Source: DASTSN01 sp035760665
GTDB lineage: Bacteria; Bacteroidota; Bacteroidia; Chitinophagales; Chitinophagaceae
Assembly: GCA_035760665.1 (NCBI GenBank)
Contig: DASTSN010000031.1
Coordinates: 1 to 64,000 of the forward strand
Direction: 5' to 3'
DNA length: 64,000 bases
The notes under the pieces: model-generated
Told to the model about the DNA's origin: nothing
The model's database searches: none
The model's input: the letters and a program-made list of their open reading frames with translations, nothing else
Shown: piece after piece, positions 32,026-41,703 of the stretch
How positions within the stretch are numbered: the first letter of the stretch is position 1
Layout: each line of letters opens with the position of its first letter
Position numbers and translations under genes: made by a program

Positions 32026-32240
32026 ACAGCGATTGTGTTTTTCTGACTGCAGAGACCGAATCATCACAAGGTTTTCCATTTTACAAAACTCTTTTTACCT
32101 GCATGCATACGGCAAGCGATATAAAATAGCATGTTACCAGGTACGCTTACCGATGAATGTATGACCAGCGGCATTTTCCGGGGCAACGAAGTTCACCCGG
32201 CAGCATGAGGCAGATCAATTTCCCCACGGCTGGCGCCGGA

Positions 32241-32248
32241 TAATTTTG
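32241..32248 (+). promoter_or_regulatory. -7 element TAATTTTG for the sulfide module
   Basis: A perfect TAnnTTTG match 19 bases before ATG 32268, oriented toward the sulfide:quinone oxidoreductase gene. The preceding 200 bases (32030-32240) show no gene. Confidence 0.55.
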
Positions 32249-32267
32249 GGGTATAAAACTCACTACG

Positions 32268-33533
32268 ATGAAAACACATTACCAGGTTGTCATCATTGGC
32301 GGTGGCACCGGCGGCATTATGACTGCCGCGCAGCTCAAAAGAAAAGACCGCAACATTGCTGTGGCCATCATTGAGCCCAATGACTTTCACTGGTATCAGC
32401 CGGCATGGACGCTGGTAGGCGCCGGTACATTTAAATTCCAGCATACCCGTCGCCAGGAGAAAAAGCTGATTCCAAAAGGGGTTGACTGGATCAAAGACCG
32501 CGCTACCGGGTTTGTTCCCGAAGCGAATAAAGTAACCACCGAAAAAAGCGGGGACATTTTTTATGATTACCTGGTGGTCAGCGCCGGCATTAAAATGGAT
32601 GTGGATGCCCTGCCCGGCTTGCGGGAGGCCCTGGAAACACCCGCCGTCTGCAGCAATTACCTCGATCCGCGGAAAACATTCCGGGTGCTGAAAAACTTTA
32701 CAGGGGGCAATGCGGTATTTACCCAGCCCGGTACGCCCATCCGCTGCGGGGGAGCACCGATGAAAATCATGTTCCTTGCCGAAAGTTATTTTCGCAAGCA
32801 TGGTCTGCGTGATAAAACCAATGTGCTGTTTGCCACGCCGGGTACTGTCATTTTTGGGGTGAAAGAATTTGCTGATACACTAAACAGCATTGTGGAAAAA
32901 CGCAATATTGATTTTAAAACATTTTACAAGCCTGTTAAAATTGATCCCGTAAAACAGGAGATTACGTTTGAATACATTAAGCCCAATACGGTATTTGAGC
33001 CTACGCAGCTGGATGCGGTGACGCACGAAAGACTGGATGGCACTAACCTGGTGACAGTGCATTACGATATGCTGCACCTGGCGCCTCCACAAGCCGCTCC
33101 TGACCTGGTCAGTCATTCACCTTTTGCGTATAAAGAGGGGCCCAACAAAGGCTGGATGGAAGTGGATACCCACACCCTGCAAAGCCCGGTGTACAAAAAT
33201 GTATTTGGCATTGGCGATGCGGTGGCGCTGCCTACGGCAAAAACAGGCGCTGCGATCCGCAAACAAGCCCCCGTGGTGGTGGATAATATCATTCACCTGA
33301 TGAAACAACTGCCTTTTGGTGAAAAACAATACGAAGGATATTCATCTTGTCCTATTGTTACCGACTATGGTAAAATGCTGCTGGCAGAATTCAAGTACGG
33401 CAACGTGCGGGATACTGACCCGCTGATTAAACGATTTGTCGACACCACTAAAGAGCAATGGAGTATGTGGATACTGAAAAAGTACGGGCTGCCCTGGCTG
33501 TACTGGAATATGATGATGAAGGGCAGGATGTAA
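32268..33533 (+). CDS. sulfide:quinone oxidoreductase-like FAD enzyme
   Basis: A 421-residue flavoprotein with the FAD-binding GGGTGGIMTAAQL near residues 11-23, a second nucleotide-type segment, and FGIGDAVALPTAKTGAAIRKQ near 313-333. Cysteines at 128, 160 (RCGGAPMK) and 361 (SSCPIVTDYGK) match those seen in sulfide:quinone oxidoreductases. It oxidises sulfide at the membrane and passes electrons to quinone. Two YeeE/YedE proteins follow in the same direction, which supports a role in sulfur metabolism or sulfide detoxification. Confidence 0.88.
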   Translation: MKTHYQVVIIGGGTGGIMTAAQLKRKDRNIAVAIIEPNDFHWYQPAWTLVGAGTFKFQHTRRQEKKLIPKGVDWIKDRATGFVPEANKVTTEKSGDIFYDYLVVSAGIKMDVDALPGLREALETPAVCSNYLDPRKTFRVLKNFTGGNAVFTQPGTPIRCGGAPMKIMFLAESYFRKHGLRDKTNVLFATPGTVIFGVKEFADTLNSIVEKRNIDFKTFYKPVKIDPVKQEITFEYIKPNTVFEPTQLDAVTHERLDGTNLVTVHYDMLHLAPPQAAPDLVSHSPFAYKEGPNKGWMEVDTHTLQSPVYKNVFGIGDAVALPTAKTGAAIRKQAPVVVDNIIHLMKQLPFGEKQYEGYSSCPIVTDYGKMLLAEFKYGNVRDTDPLIKRFVDTTKEQWSMWILKKYGLPWLYWNMMMKGRM

Positions 33534-33557
33534 TCGTCACCAACGACAACGATATAA

Positions 33558-34157
33558 ATGAAAGAGTTATTGGAACAACTGCAACAGTTCTTGTCGCAGC
33601 CCTGGCCCTGGTATGTGGCGGGCCCGCTGCTGGCGCTGATAATGTTTATTTTACTGTACTTTGGCCACGAGTTTGGCATCTCCGAAAACTTTCGCCTGAT
33701 GTGTGCCGCCGATGGCGCCGACAAGTACAACGAGTTTTTTAAAATCGACTGGAAAAGCGGGGAGTGGAACCTGCTGGTGGCTCTTGGGGCTGTATTTGGG
33801 GGTTACCTGGCTTCGCATTACTTTATTCCTTACGGTGGCGATGTGGCGCATGTAAGCCCGGCTACCGTGCAAAGCCTGGACCGGCTGGGTATTAACGTAA
33901 AGGCAGGAGCGGTACCCTTGATTCCGGGCTTTATTTCCTGGGAGGCACTGTTCAACTGGCGCGGCTGGCTAATGATTGCCGGCGGCGGTTTCCTGGTGGG
34001 CTTCGGTGCCCGTTATGCCGGCGGCTGCACATCCGGCCATGCAATCAGTGGCTTATCGGCATTGCAACTGCCATCCCTCATTGCCGTTGCCGGATTTTTT
34101 CTGGGGGGCTTGTTTGTCACCTATTTCGTTATCCCGTTTATTTTTCCCTGGGTTTAG
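33558..34157 (+). CDS. YeeE/YedE-family membrane protein (sulfur compound transport)
   Basis: A 199-residue polytopic membrane protein. The family signature Gly-rich segment with Cys is GFGARYAGGCTSGHAISG near residues 151-168. The Cys in this motif is proposed to handle thiosulfate or persulfide in related YeeE proteins. It starts 24 bases after the sulfide:quinone oxidoreductase gene and is followed after 15 bases by a second, smaller YeeE-like gene, so the two may form one transporter. Confidence 0.86.
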   Translation: MKELLEQLQQFLSQPWPWYVAGPLLALIMFILLYFGHEFGISENFRLMCAADGADKYNEFFKIDWKSGEWNLLVALGAVFGGYLASHYFIPYGGDVAHVSPATVQSLDRLGINVKAGAVPLIPGFISWEALFNWRGWLMIAGGGFLVGFGARYAGGCTSGHAISGLSALQLPSLIAVAGFFLGGLFVTYFVIPFIFPWV

Positions 34158-34172
34158 TAAATACACGCAATC

Positions 34173-34586
34173 ATGAGAATGTCAAGGTATATTATGGTGG
34201 GTATCCTGCTGGGCTTTGTATTGTATAAAAGCGAGGCCGTTAGCTGGTACCGTATCTATGAGATGTTTCGCTTCCAGAGCTTTCACATGTATGGTATCAT
34301 TGGCTCGGCGGTAATTGCAGGCATCATCATTGTACAACTCATCAGGCGGCGGCACCTGCGCAACCTGCAGGGCCAACCCATTGTAATAAAAGACAAAAAC
34401 AAAAGTATTCCCCGTTATCTTATCGGGGGCTTCCTGTTTGGACTGGGCTGGTCACTCGCCGGTGCCTGTCCGGCGCCAATGTTCATCCTGTTGGGGAGCG
34501 GCTATACAGTTTTTATTGTATACCTGGTTGCTGCCATGACCGGCACCTTTGTATACGGGCTGCTGCGCAGCCGCCTGCCGCATTAA
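34173..34586 (+). CDS. second YeeE/YedE-type half (DUF6691-like) membrane protein
   Basis: A 137-residue membrane protein with four hydrophobic segments. It carries the matching motif FGLGWSLAGACPAPMFILLGSG, with the conserved Cys in GACP, near residues 88-110. Proteins of this size pair with the larger YeeE half. Third gene of the sulfide module. No gene is seen in the 290 bases that follow, to 34876. Confidence 0.85.
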   Translation: MRMSRYIMVGILLGFVLYKSEAVSWYRIYEMFRFQSFHMYGIIGSAVIAGIIIVQLIRRRHLRNLQGQPIVIKDKNKSIPRYLIGGFLFGLGWSLAGACPAPMFILLGSGYTVFIVYLVAAMTGTFVYGLLRSRLPH

Positions 34587-34876
34587 TAAATACCTGAGAA
34601 TGGTTTTTGAATGCAAGGTATAAAATTCAGCGGCTTTCTCATTACCGCGCCGGCAACTGCACCGGCAAACAGAATTATCAAGTGTAAGTAAATCAAAGGC
34701 CGGCAGTCAAAACCATATTTCACTACTACCATTGTGGCTGGTGCAAGACTTAAACACCGCCTGGCTGTGACGTGCTGCATTTTCTCATAATAATGCTTAA
34801 AAATTTGCGTAATCCGGAAGGGCAAAGTATTTTAATAGTGCCAAACACATTTTAAAACAACCAAAGCAACTTACTT

Positions 34877-35338
34877 ATGGAAGAAAATCAACAGCAACCC
34901 CTGTTCGGTTTAAGCATTGATCAAACCGGCAGAGCTCACCTCTCTGAAGCTGCCCGCTGGGCAAAATTCCTTTCAATCGTCGGATTTATTTTATGTGGTT
35001 TATTGGTGCTGGTGGGCATTTTTGCGGGTGCAATATTTAGTAGTGTAACCAGTGGCTTCAACGAAATGTCGGGTATGACAAATGTCATGGCAGGCAGTTT
35101 TACGGTTATTTATCTTGTCATAGCAGCCATTTATTTTTTCCCCTGTTTATTTTTAAATCGGTTTGCTACGAAAATGAAAGCGGCGCTGGCAGCAGATAAC
35201 CAGGAACTATTAAATACGTCGTTTCAAAACCTGAAAATCATGTTCCGGTACGTGGGAATCCTCACCATCATCATCCTGGCATTTTACGGGATCATCATCC
35301 TGTTCGCGTTGCTGGGTGCCGGTTTGGGCCGGATGTAA
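34877..35338 (+). CDS. DUF5362-family membrane protein
   Basis: A 153-residue protein with a polar N-terminus (MEENQQQPLFGLSIDQ) and three hydrophobic segments (about 31-56, 73-93 and 124-150). The middle part has the LNRFATKMKAALAADNQELLNTSFQNLK helix. This layout matches DUF5362 of Bacteroidota. Function unknown. It is followed by a strong terminator shared with the convergent RDD gene end. Confidence 0.8.
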   Translation: MEENQQQPLFGLSIDQTGRAHLSEAARWAKFLSIVGFILCGLLVLVGIFAGAIFSSVTSGFNEMSGMTNVMAGSFTVIYLVIAAIYFFPCLFLNRFATKMKAALAADNQELLNTSFQNLKIMFRYVGILTIIILAFYGIIILFALLGAGLGRM

Positions 35339-35361
35339 ACGGTTTGTGTTGAAATGTATTG

Positions 35362-35391
35362 ATAGCCCCTTGCAGTGGGGCTATTATTTTG
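35362..35391 (+). terminator. rho-independent terminator after DUF5362
   Basis: ATAGCCCC at 35362-35369 pairs with GGGGCTAT at 35377-35384 around a 7-base loop, followed by TATTTTG. It ends the DUF5362 transcript and overlaps the stop of the convergent RDD gene. Confidence 0.75.
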
Positions 35392-36193
35392 TTGATAAGT
35401 AATTGTAATCTTTTAATAGTATATCCAGGAAATCAAAAGGGGATAAAGAAGTTTCGATGTTTAAATGGTTTTTGATTTTTTCGCTGGCCATGGCTGCCAG
35501 TTGATAATCACGTTTCTTTCGCGAACTGTCGAGTATACTTTTAATCGCATTAATATCTTTATCACTCAGGTGCATAATCTGGGGGAAAACCGGCTTGTAA
35601 TCGTCGGCCACTTCCAAAAAAACAGTTTCTTCTATGGCGCCTTTAGGATTGGTGCGGATGAGAATGGTGCCAGCCAAAATATCGCCGAGGCGCTGGCCTT
35701 TTTTCGTGGAGGCTACCAGTATAATATCAATCAGTAGCAGTAATACAGATCCAAGTATAGCGTAAACCGCACGTAATCCATAAACAGCGGTGTAGGGCAG
35801 GTAAAAGATCACCAGCAGTACTGCGTAATCGGACGTGCGGATCAGCCAGCGGATCAGGTATTGCCCAATGCTGGCCTTGCCGCCATTTTCATTCACCACG
35901 CGAATGCGCATAAGTCTTTTGCCAATACTTTGCCCGTTCATGGTTAATTCAGAAATAACATGATACAGGAAAAAGGGGAGGATCAGTAAAAGGCCGATGG
36001 CCCAGGAATCGTAAGCGTCGTCTATATCAAAGCTTTTCCCGTTGCGTAAAGCAAGAAATAATTTGCTGACGATGATGACGTAAAAAACCTGGATAAACAG
36101 GTCAATTCCCCAGGCAATCAGCCGGCGGTGAAACTCGGCGGTTTCAAAGTCCAGGTCGATATTAAAATTGGTTTGAATTTTTATATTCGGCAT
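35384..36193 (-). CDS. RDD-family membrane protein
   Basis: A 269-residue protein. The RDD domain shows AEFHRRLIAWGIDLFIQVFY at the N-terminus, then IGKRLMRIRVVNENGGKAS and IRWLIRTSDYAVLL, with four or five membrane segments to about residue 155. A soluble tail of about 90 residues follows. RDD genes commonly neighbour SpoIIM-MoxR-DUF58 clusters, and this one is divergent from such a cluster. The start MPNIKIQTNF at 36193 follows from conservation, although 36199 is possible. Confidence 0.86.
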   Translation of the reverse strand: MPNIKIQTNFNIDLDFETAEFHRRLIAWGIDLFIQVFYVIIVSKLFLALRNGKSFDIDDAYDSWAIGLLLILPFFLYHVISELTMNGQSIGKRLMRIRVVNENGGKASIGQYLIRWLIRTSDYAVLLVIFYLPYTAVYGLRAVYAILGSVLLLLIDIILVASTKKGQRLGDILAGTILIRTNPKGAIEETVFLEVADDYKPVFPQIMHLSDKDINAIKSILDSSRKKRDYQLAAMASEKIKNHLNIETSLSPFDFLDILLKDYNYLSTK

Positions 36194-36312
36194 AAACAAT
36201 TGCTCTGGCGCAATAATAGGAGCAATTTAACCTTTTTTGGATGCAAAAAGTTAAACGGAGTGAATTTACCTGTGTATAAAAATTGTATTTTACAAATTCA
36301 AATTCACCCTTT

Positions 36313-37281
36313 TTGCGAGAAGCCCTTTTTATAAAAAAGAATAAGCAGCGGTGGGAAAAAGTGCAGCAGCAGCCAGCCCTTGATGCAGATGAGATGGCAG
36401 CCAATTTTACCCGGCTGGTGGATGACCTGGCTTATGCCAAAACGTTTTATCCGGGCAGCAAGGTTACACGGTTCCTCAACAGCCAGGCGGCCAAAATTTA
36501 TCTGGGTATTTATAAAAACAGGAAAGAGGAGTCGAACCGGCTGGCAAAGTTCTGGAAATACGATTTGCCCCTTACCATCCGGCGGCATCATATTGTCTTG
36601 TTGTTCAGTTTTATTGTTTTTACGGTTTTCTTCGCAGTAGGCTTTTTCTCTGCCGGTCATGATGAGACCTTTGTGCGGGATGTGCTGGGCGATGGTTATG
36701 TAAACATGACCGAAAAAAACATACAGGAGGGGCATCCGTTTGGTGTATACAATTCCGGTAATTCTTTCTGGATGTGGGTCGGCATTATGATTAACAATAT
36801 CATTGTTTCGCTGATGTATTTCGTAAAAGGATTGGCGCTGGGTATTTTTAGCGTGACGGCGATGATAAAGGAGGCGATGCGCCTTGGTGCCTTTGAACAG
36901 TTTTTTTTCGCTCATGGGTTCGGGTTACAATCGGTGCTGGTTATTTCCATTCACGGAATTCTTGAGATCAGTTCTATTATCATTTCCTGTGCGGCCGGTG
37001 TGGTAATGGGGAAGAGTTTGTTGTTTCCCGGAACACAAACACGGCTTGCCGCCTGGAAACGAGGCACGAAGGACGGGGTAAAGATTGTGATCGGCCTGGT
37101 GCCTGTTTTTGCCATTGCCGCTTTTTTCGAAGGTTTTGTGACCCGGCATGCAGCAATGCCCCGCTGGCTCAGTTTGCTGATCTTGCTGCTGTCGCTGTCA
37201 TTTGTGACGGGCTATTTTGTTTTGTACCCAATCATACTGGAAAAGAAACGATCCTCAATCAGCAGCGAAACAACTCCATAA
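36313..37281 (+). CDS. SpoIIM-family (stage II sporulation protein M-like) membrane protein
   Basis: A protein of about 322 residues with several membrane segments between about 90 and 310, including a GLGLQSVLV-like hydrophobic core and LEISSIIISCAAGVVMGKSLLFPG, a signature of this family. The N-terminus REALFIKKNKQRWEKV supports a TTG start at 36313. An upstream TTG at 36283 is in frame. This organism need not form spores, since the family occurs widely beside MoxR and DUF58 genes. First gene of a six-gene rightward run. Confidence 0.85.
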   Translation: MREALFIKKNKQRWEKVQQQPALDADEMAANFTRLVDDLAYAKTFYPGSKVTRFLNSQAAKIYLGIYKNRKEESNRLAKFWKYDLPLTIRRHHIVLLFSFIVFTVFFAVGFFSAGHDETFVRDVLGDGYVNMTEKNIQEGHPFGVYNSGNSFWMWVGIMINNIIVSLMYFVKGLALGIFSVTAMIKEAMRLGAFEQFFFAHGFGLQSVLVISIHGILEISSIIISCAAGVVMGKSLLFPGTQTRLAAWKRGTKDGVKIVIGLVPVFAIAAFFEGFVTRHAAMPRWLSLLILLLSLSFVTGYFVLYPIILEKKRSSISSETTP

Positions 37282-37288
37282 TTACTGA

Positions 37289-38119
37289 ATGAAGTTTTTA
37301 TACCGACATAAAATACCTGTCTTTCCAGTTGTCGCTTTATTGCTGTTTTTGGGTACCCGGCTCCGTGCACAGGAAACTGACTCACTGCCAGCCGATACCG
37401 TTGCAGTACAGGCGGCCGACAGCACTTTGTTGCCTCCCGATGAAGAAGAACCTGATACGGCAGTTTTTGCAAAATATAATTATTACATCAGCCGGGACCA
37501 ATGGCCGGAACAGGATTCCTTGCGCAGCGGTACAATACCGGACAGTGTTGTGGCGGCACTGCGGCGGGATGATGCTTTCTGGTATGCCAATGCATCTGTC
37601 CTGAAACAGCAACCGGCAGCGGCCAAACAATCATTCTGGGAGTGGCTGTCGCTGCAGCAATGGTATCGCGTGCTGGCCTGGGGTATTATTATCGGGGGGT
37701 TCATTGCTGTCGTTATCTGGTACCTTGCCAGCAGTGATGTACGTATTTTCCGGCGGCGAAATAAAATCATCCATGACAACTCCGGTGGCGAAAATCCGGA
37801 AAATATTTTCAGCATGGAGTACCCCGCCGGGATAGCTAAAGCTGAACTGGCGGCTGATTACCGGCTGGCAACACGATTGTTGTTTTTACAGTTGTTAAAA
37901 GACCTGGCAACCAATAACCTTATTCAATACCAGCAGGAACGAACAAACAGTTTTTACCTTGGACAGTTGCGCAATACAGGGTATTACAACGATTTTTTCC
38001 GACTGGTAAGAAATTACGAATATGCCTGGTATGGACAATTTGCTGTAAGCCGGCAGATATATGACAGGATAAAAAATGATTTTACAGAATTCACAGTGAA
38101 AATGAATACCGGCCTTTGA
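37289..38119 (+). CDS. DUF4129-domain membrane protein
   Basis: A 276-residue protein with a signal peptide (MKFLYRHKIPVFPVVALLLFLGTRLRAQ). A low-complexity acidic region follows, then one membrane helix near residues 128-148 (ILAWGIIIGGFIAVVIWYL), then a cytoplasmic domain ending ...RNYEYAWYGQFAVSRQIYDRI, the DUF4129 signature. The domain's role is unknown, but it is a regular member of MoxR-DUF58 operons. Its stop overlaps the TTG start of the next gene (TTGA). Confidence 0.82.
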   Translation: MKFLYRHKIPVFPVVALLLFLGTRLRAQETDSLPADTVAVQAADSTLLPPDEEEPDTAVFAKYNYYISRDQWPEQDSLRSGTIPDSVVAALRRDDAFWYANASVLKQQPAAAKQSFWEWLSLQQWYRVLAWGIIIGGFIAVVIWYLASSDVRIFRRRNKIIHDNSGGENPENIFSMEYPAGIAKAELAADYRLATRLLFLQLLKDLATNNLIQYQQERTNSFYLGQLRNTGYYNDFFRLVRNYEYAWYGQFAVSRQIYDRIKNDFTEFTVKMNTGL

Positions 38120-39339
38120 AAAAACTACTTCCATATTTGATTGGTGTATTAATGCTCGCAGCCATGCTAACACTTACGTTTATGGCTGCCAATAAAACAG
38201 TGCACCGGTTTGATGACCACCTGACGTTTAATAAAAAGGACAAGATACCTTATGGCACCTACGTTGCTTTTCAATCCCTGGATTACCTTTTCCCTGCAGT
38301 GAATCGTTCTGTCAATATCCAGTCGCCCGGTGACTGGGATTCAGCGTACGTTGTAAAAAAACGCCAGGCCTTACTGATTATCTCTCCGCAATTTCTTGCC
38401 AGTAAAGATGAAATGAACAGTCTGATCAGTTTTGCGCAGCATGGAAATGACGTATTTATCAGCACCCGGGTTTTATCATACCAGGCACAGGATATGCTGC
38501 ATTGCCGCACCTCCAATACAGAAGCCGATTTGTTTGCTGGCGATGATGATTCGCTAACGGTATCACTCAATCAGCCGCCTTTTGCAGGAGTAAACGCGTT
38601 TGTGTACCCGGGCAGGAAATTCAACAGTTATTTTTATAAATATGATACAGCCGTAACCAGCGAATTAGGCCGCAACGAAGACGGATCGACGAATTTCATC
38701 CAGTTGAAAACGGGGGATGGAAATATTTACCTGCACCTGGCACCGCTTACGTTCAGTAATTATTTTTTATTGCATAAAAATAACCTGGCTTATTATGCAA
38801 AGGTTTTATCCCTGATCCCGCCCGGTACAAAGAATCTGATTTGGGATGAATATTACCTGCGCAAGTTATTTAACCGGGCTTTTAATGATGACAGCCGGGG
38901 CTGGCTGAGTGTATTATTCCGGTATCCGGCTTTCAAATGGGGATTACTAACGGCTATCATCACCTTGCTGGTTTTTGTATTGTTGGAGATGAGGCGAAAA
39001 CAGCGGTTTATTCCCGTTGTGCAAACGCCCCGCAACGATTCACTTGATTTTGTAAAAACAGTTGGACGGCTTTATTATGATAAACAGGATCACAAAGACC
39101 TGGCAAAAAAAATGAGCCTGTACTTCCTGGAACATATCCGGACTACTTACAAGCTGGCAACCGGTAATCTGGACGAAGCCTTTATCAAAGCCGTACAGTT
39201 AAAATCGGGCTGCGACGAGGTTCGCCTGCGCTCCATTATTTCATTTATCAATTTTTTGCATACAGCACCGGCCCTGAGCGACACACAGCTTGCCGCGTTC
39301 TATCATGAATTAGATTTATTTTATCATACAACAAGCTAA
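38116..39339 (+). CDS. DUF4350-domain membrane protein
   Basis: A 407-residue protein with an N-terminal membrane helix (LLPYLIGVLMLAAMLTLTFMA), a large extracytoplasmic domain of about 240 residues, and a second helix near 275-295 (FKWGLLTAIITLLVFVLLEMRRK). A cytoplasmic tail with FVKTVGRLYYDKQDHKDLAKKMSLYFLEHIR follows. This fits DUF4350, which pairs with DUF4129 in such operons. It starts at TTG 38116, overlapping the upstream stop by four bases. Confidence 0.82.
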   Translation: MKKLLPYLIGVLMLAAMLTLTFMAANKTVHRFDDHLTFNKKDKIPYGTYVAFQSLDYLFPAVNRSVNIQSPGDWDSAYVVKKRQALLIISPQFLASKDEMNSLISFAQHGNDVFISTRVLSYQAQDMLHCRTSNTEADLFAGDDDSLTVSLNQPPFAGVNAFVYPGRKFNSYFYKYDTAVTSELGRNEDGSTNFIQLKTGDGNIYLHLAPLTFSNYFLLHKNNLAYYAKVLSLIPPGTKNLIWDEYYLRKLFNRAFNDDSRGWLSVLFRYPAFKWGLLTAIITLLVFVLLEMRRKQRFIPVVQTPRNDSLDFVKTVGRLYYDKQDHKDLAKKMSLYFLEHIRTTYKLATGNLDEAFIKAVQLKSGCDEVRLRSIISFINFLHTAPALSDTQLAAFYHELDLFYHTTS

Positions 39340-39344
39340 CAAGC

Positions 39345-40322
39345 ATGGACGAACAATTATTTGCACAACGAACAGACCTGGGACAGTTGCAGGAATCGGT
39401 TACGGCAATCCGTGATGAAATCAGTAAAGTGATCGTGGGGCAGGAACAAATGATCACCTTCATTATTGCGGCCTTGCTGGCCGATGGGCATGTGCTGATT
39501 GAAGGGGTGCCCGGGGTGGCAAAAACGCTTACAGCAAAATTGGTAGCGAAAAGTATGGATGTGGGTTTCTCCCGCATTCAGTTCACACCCGATTTGATGC
39601 CTTCGGATGTGCTGGGTACGCCGGTATTTAACCCGAAAGAAGTGAATTTTGAATTTAAACGGGGACCTGTTTTCAGTAATATTGTGTTGATTGATGAGAT
39701 TAACCGTGCGCCAGCCAAAACGCAATCGGCTCTCTTTGAAATCATGGAGGAGCGGCAGGCAACTATTGACGGGCGCACATACCCCATGGCTACTCCCTTT
39801 ATGGTGCTGGCTACACAAAACCCGATAGAGCAGGAAGGTACTTACCGCCTGCCGGAGGCGCAATTGGATCGTTTCCTGTTTAAAATACTGGTGCCGTATC
39901 CCACCGAGGAGGAAGAATTTCAGCTATTGCTTGCTTTTCATAAACTGGGCAACCAAAAAGTCCTCGACAGCATTCGGCCCGTGCTGACAGCCGAAAAGGT
40001 TGCCGTATTGCGTCAGCAGATAAAATCACTGGTAATAGAAGAACGATTATTACAGTTTATTGCCAGGCTGGTGCAGCAAACACGGAATCATAAATCAATC
40101 TACCTGGGGGCTTCGCCCCGGGCTTCATTGGCCATTATGCATGCGGCGAAGGCAATAGCAGCCATGCATGGCCGTGATTTTGTGACGCCGGAAGATATCC
40201 TGGAAGTGGTACCATCGGTGTTGCGGCACCGTATTATCCTTTCTCCGGATAAAGAAATGGAAGGCATTACAGAAGATGAGGTGATTAAACAAATCATCCA
40301 GTCAATGGAAATTCCCAGGTGA
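39345..40322 (+). CDS. MoxR-family AAA+ ATPase
   Basis: A 325-residue AAA+ protein with Walker A GVPGVAKT near residues 55-62, Walker B LIDEINRAPAKTQSALFEIMEE, sensor 1 in LATQNPIEQEGTYRLPEAQLDRF and a C-terminal lid. MoxR ATPases are thought to act as chaperones that insert metal or cofactors or assemble complexes, often with a DUF58/VWA partner. It begins 5 bases after the DUF4350 gene and is followed by DUF58. Confidence 0.95.
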   Translation: MDEQLFAQRTDLGQLQESVTAIRDEISKVIVGQEQMITFIIAALLADGHVLIEGVPGVAKTLTAKLVAKSMDVGFSRIQFTPDLMPSDVLGTPVFNPKEVNFEFKRGPVFSNIVLIDEINRAPAKTQSALFEIMEERQATIDGRTYPMATPFMVLATQNPIEQEGTYRLPEAQLDRFLFKILVPYPTEEEEFQLLLAFHKLGNQKVLDSIRPVLTAEKVAVLRQQIKSLVIEERLLQFIARLVQQTRNHKSIYLGASPRASLAIMHAAKAIAAMHGRDFVTPEDILEVVPSVLRHRIILSPDKEMEGITEDEVIKQIIQSMEIPR

Positions 40323-40362
40323 TGCAACTAACAAAAATGCTCTAACGAAATAATCCTTCCGC

Positions 40363-41688
40363 TTGCTCAGGTCTTTTTATTTACATACAATCGTTTACTA
40401 CATAGCCGGTGCGGCAGCCTTGCTGTATGTAACCAGTTATTTTTATACAGCTTTGTTTGTACTTGGGCATGTTTTACTGGTATTGCTGGTGCTGGCAACA
40501 GGCATCGACTGTCTGTTATTATACAGCCAGGCAAGGGGTATCTATGGCAGGCGGCTGGTTGCAGAGCGGTTAAGTAATGGCGATGCCAACAAAGTTGTCC
40601 TCAGTTTTCAGAACCAGTATGCATTTCCTGTTTCCGCAACCGTTATTGATGAGTTGCCTTTTCAGTTCCAGGATCGAAACTGGTTGCGGGAATGTAAAAT
40701 CGGTAAAGAACAATCTGCTACACTGGATTATTTTTTGTTTCCAAAACAAAGAGGAGAGTACAGGTTTGGGGATATCAATGTGTACGTCTGCAGTCCGCTG
40801 CAACTTGTAAAGCGGAGGTATGTGCTGCAGGCGGAACAGGTTGTAAAAGTATATCCTTCTTACCAGCAAATGCGGCGCTACCAGTTGCTGGCAGCGAGCA
40901 ACCGGTTGCAGGAAGCCGGCGTAAAACGGATTCGCCGGATAGGTCATAGCATGGAGTTTGAACAGATTAAAGAATATGTGCCGGGCGATGATTATCGTAC
41001 CATCAACTGGAAGGCAACGGGCCGTAAGCATGAACTGATGGTCAATAATTACACGGACGAGCGGAGCCAGCAGATTTATTGCATCATTAATAAAGGACGG
41101 GTGATGAAAATGCCCTTTGACGGGCTCACTCTGCTGGATCACGCAATCAATACCACGCTGGTGCTTAGTAATGTGGCTGTAACCAGGCAGGATAAAGCGG
41201 GTCTTATCTGCTTTGCGCAGCAGGTAGACCAATTTTTGCCGGCCGACAAAAAGCCTGCCCAGATGAACCTTCTGCAGGAAGCCTTGTACCGGCAGCAAAC
41301 AAATTTCATGGAGCCAGATTTTGAAAAATTGTATTCGGTGGTGCGTAACCGGATTACCCACCGCAGTTTACTGTTGTTGTTTACCAATTTTGAGTCACTG
41401 GAAAGTTTGCAGCGGGAAATACCCTCATTGAAAAAAATGGCGCGGTATCATTTGTTGCTGGTTATCTTTTTTGAAAATACAGAGATTGCAAAAGTGATTG
41501 ATCAGCAAGCGAGCACACTGGAAGATATTTACATAAAAACCATTGCCGAAAAATACGCTTACGAAAAAAGGCTGATGGTAAAAGAACTTCATAAAAACGG
41601 TATCCTTTCCGTCCTGACAAGTCCTGATAAGCTTACGGTGAATACAGTTAATAAATACCTGGAAATAAAGAACCGGATGTCGCTTTAA
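40363..41688 (+). CDS. DUF58-domain protein
   Basis: A 441-residue protein with two N-terminal membrane helices (about 8-28 and 30-52) and the DUF58 signature SMEFEQIKEYVPGDDYRTINWKATGRKHELMVNNY near residues 203-237. A von Willebrand-like fold follows. No in-frame ATG or GTG lies between the stop at 40351 and this region, so TTG 40363 is the only plausible start. It is the natural partner of the MoxR ATPase upstream. Confidence 0.9.
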   Translation: MLRSFYLHTIVYYIAGAAALLYVTSYFYTALFVLGHVLLVLLVLATGIDCLLLYSQARGIYGRRLVAERLSNGDANKVVLSFQNQYAFPVSATVIDELPFQFQDRNWLRECKIGKEQSATLDYFLFPKQRGEYRFGDINVYVCSPLQLVKRRYVLQAEQVVKVYPSYQQMRRYQLLAASNRLQEAGVKRIRRIGHSMEFEQIKEYVPGDDYRTINWKATGRKHELMVNNYTDERSQQIYCIINKGRVMKMPFDGLTLLDHAINTTLVLSNVAVTRQDKAGLICFAQQVDQFLPADKKPAQMNLLQEALYRQQTNFMEPDFEKLYSVVRNRITHRSLLLLFTNFESLESLQREIPSLKKMARYHLLLVIFFENTEIAKVIDQQASTLEDIYIKTIAEKYAYEKRLMVKELHKNGILSVLTSPDKLTVNTVNKYLEIKNRMSL

Positions 41689-41703
41689 GCGACAGTAGGT
41701 TAG

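Noticed and set aside
32030..32240. Possible regulator gene before the sulfide module
   Set aside because: No open frame of useful length was found, only a promoter element at 32241.
34583..34825. 80-codon minus-strand frame between the YeeE half and DUF5362
   Set aside because: It starts near the middle of a gap with no promoter or known pattern and overlaps the YeeE stop. It may be chance, so it is not called.
40570..41361. 263-codon open frame on the minus strand
   Set aside because: It lies antisense inside the DUF58 gene, which has a clear domain signature, and the peptide shows no recognisable pattern.
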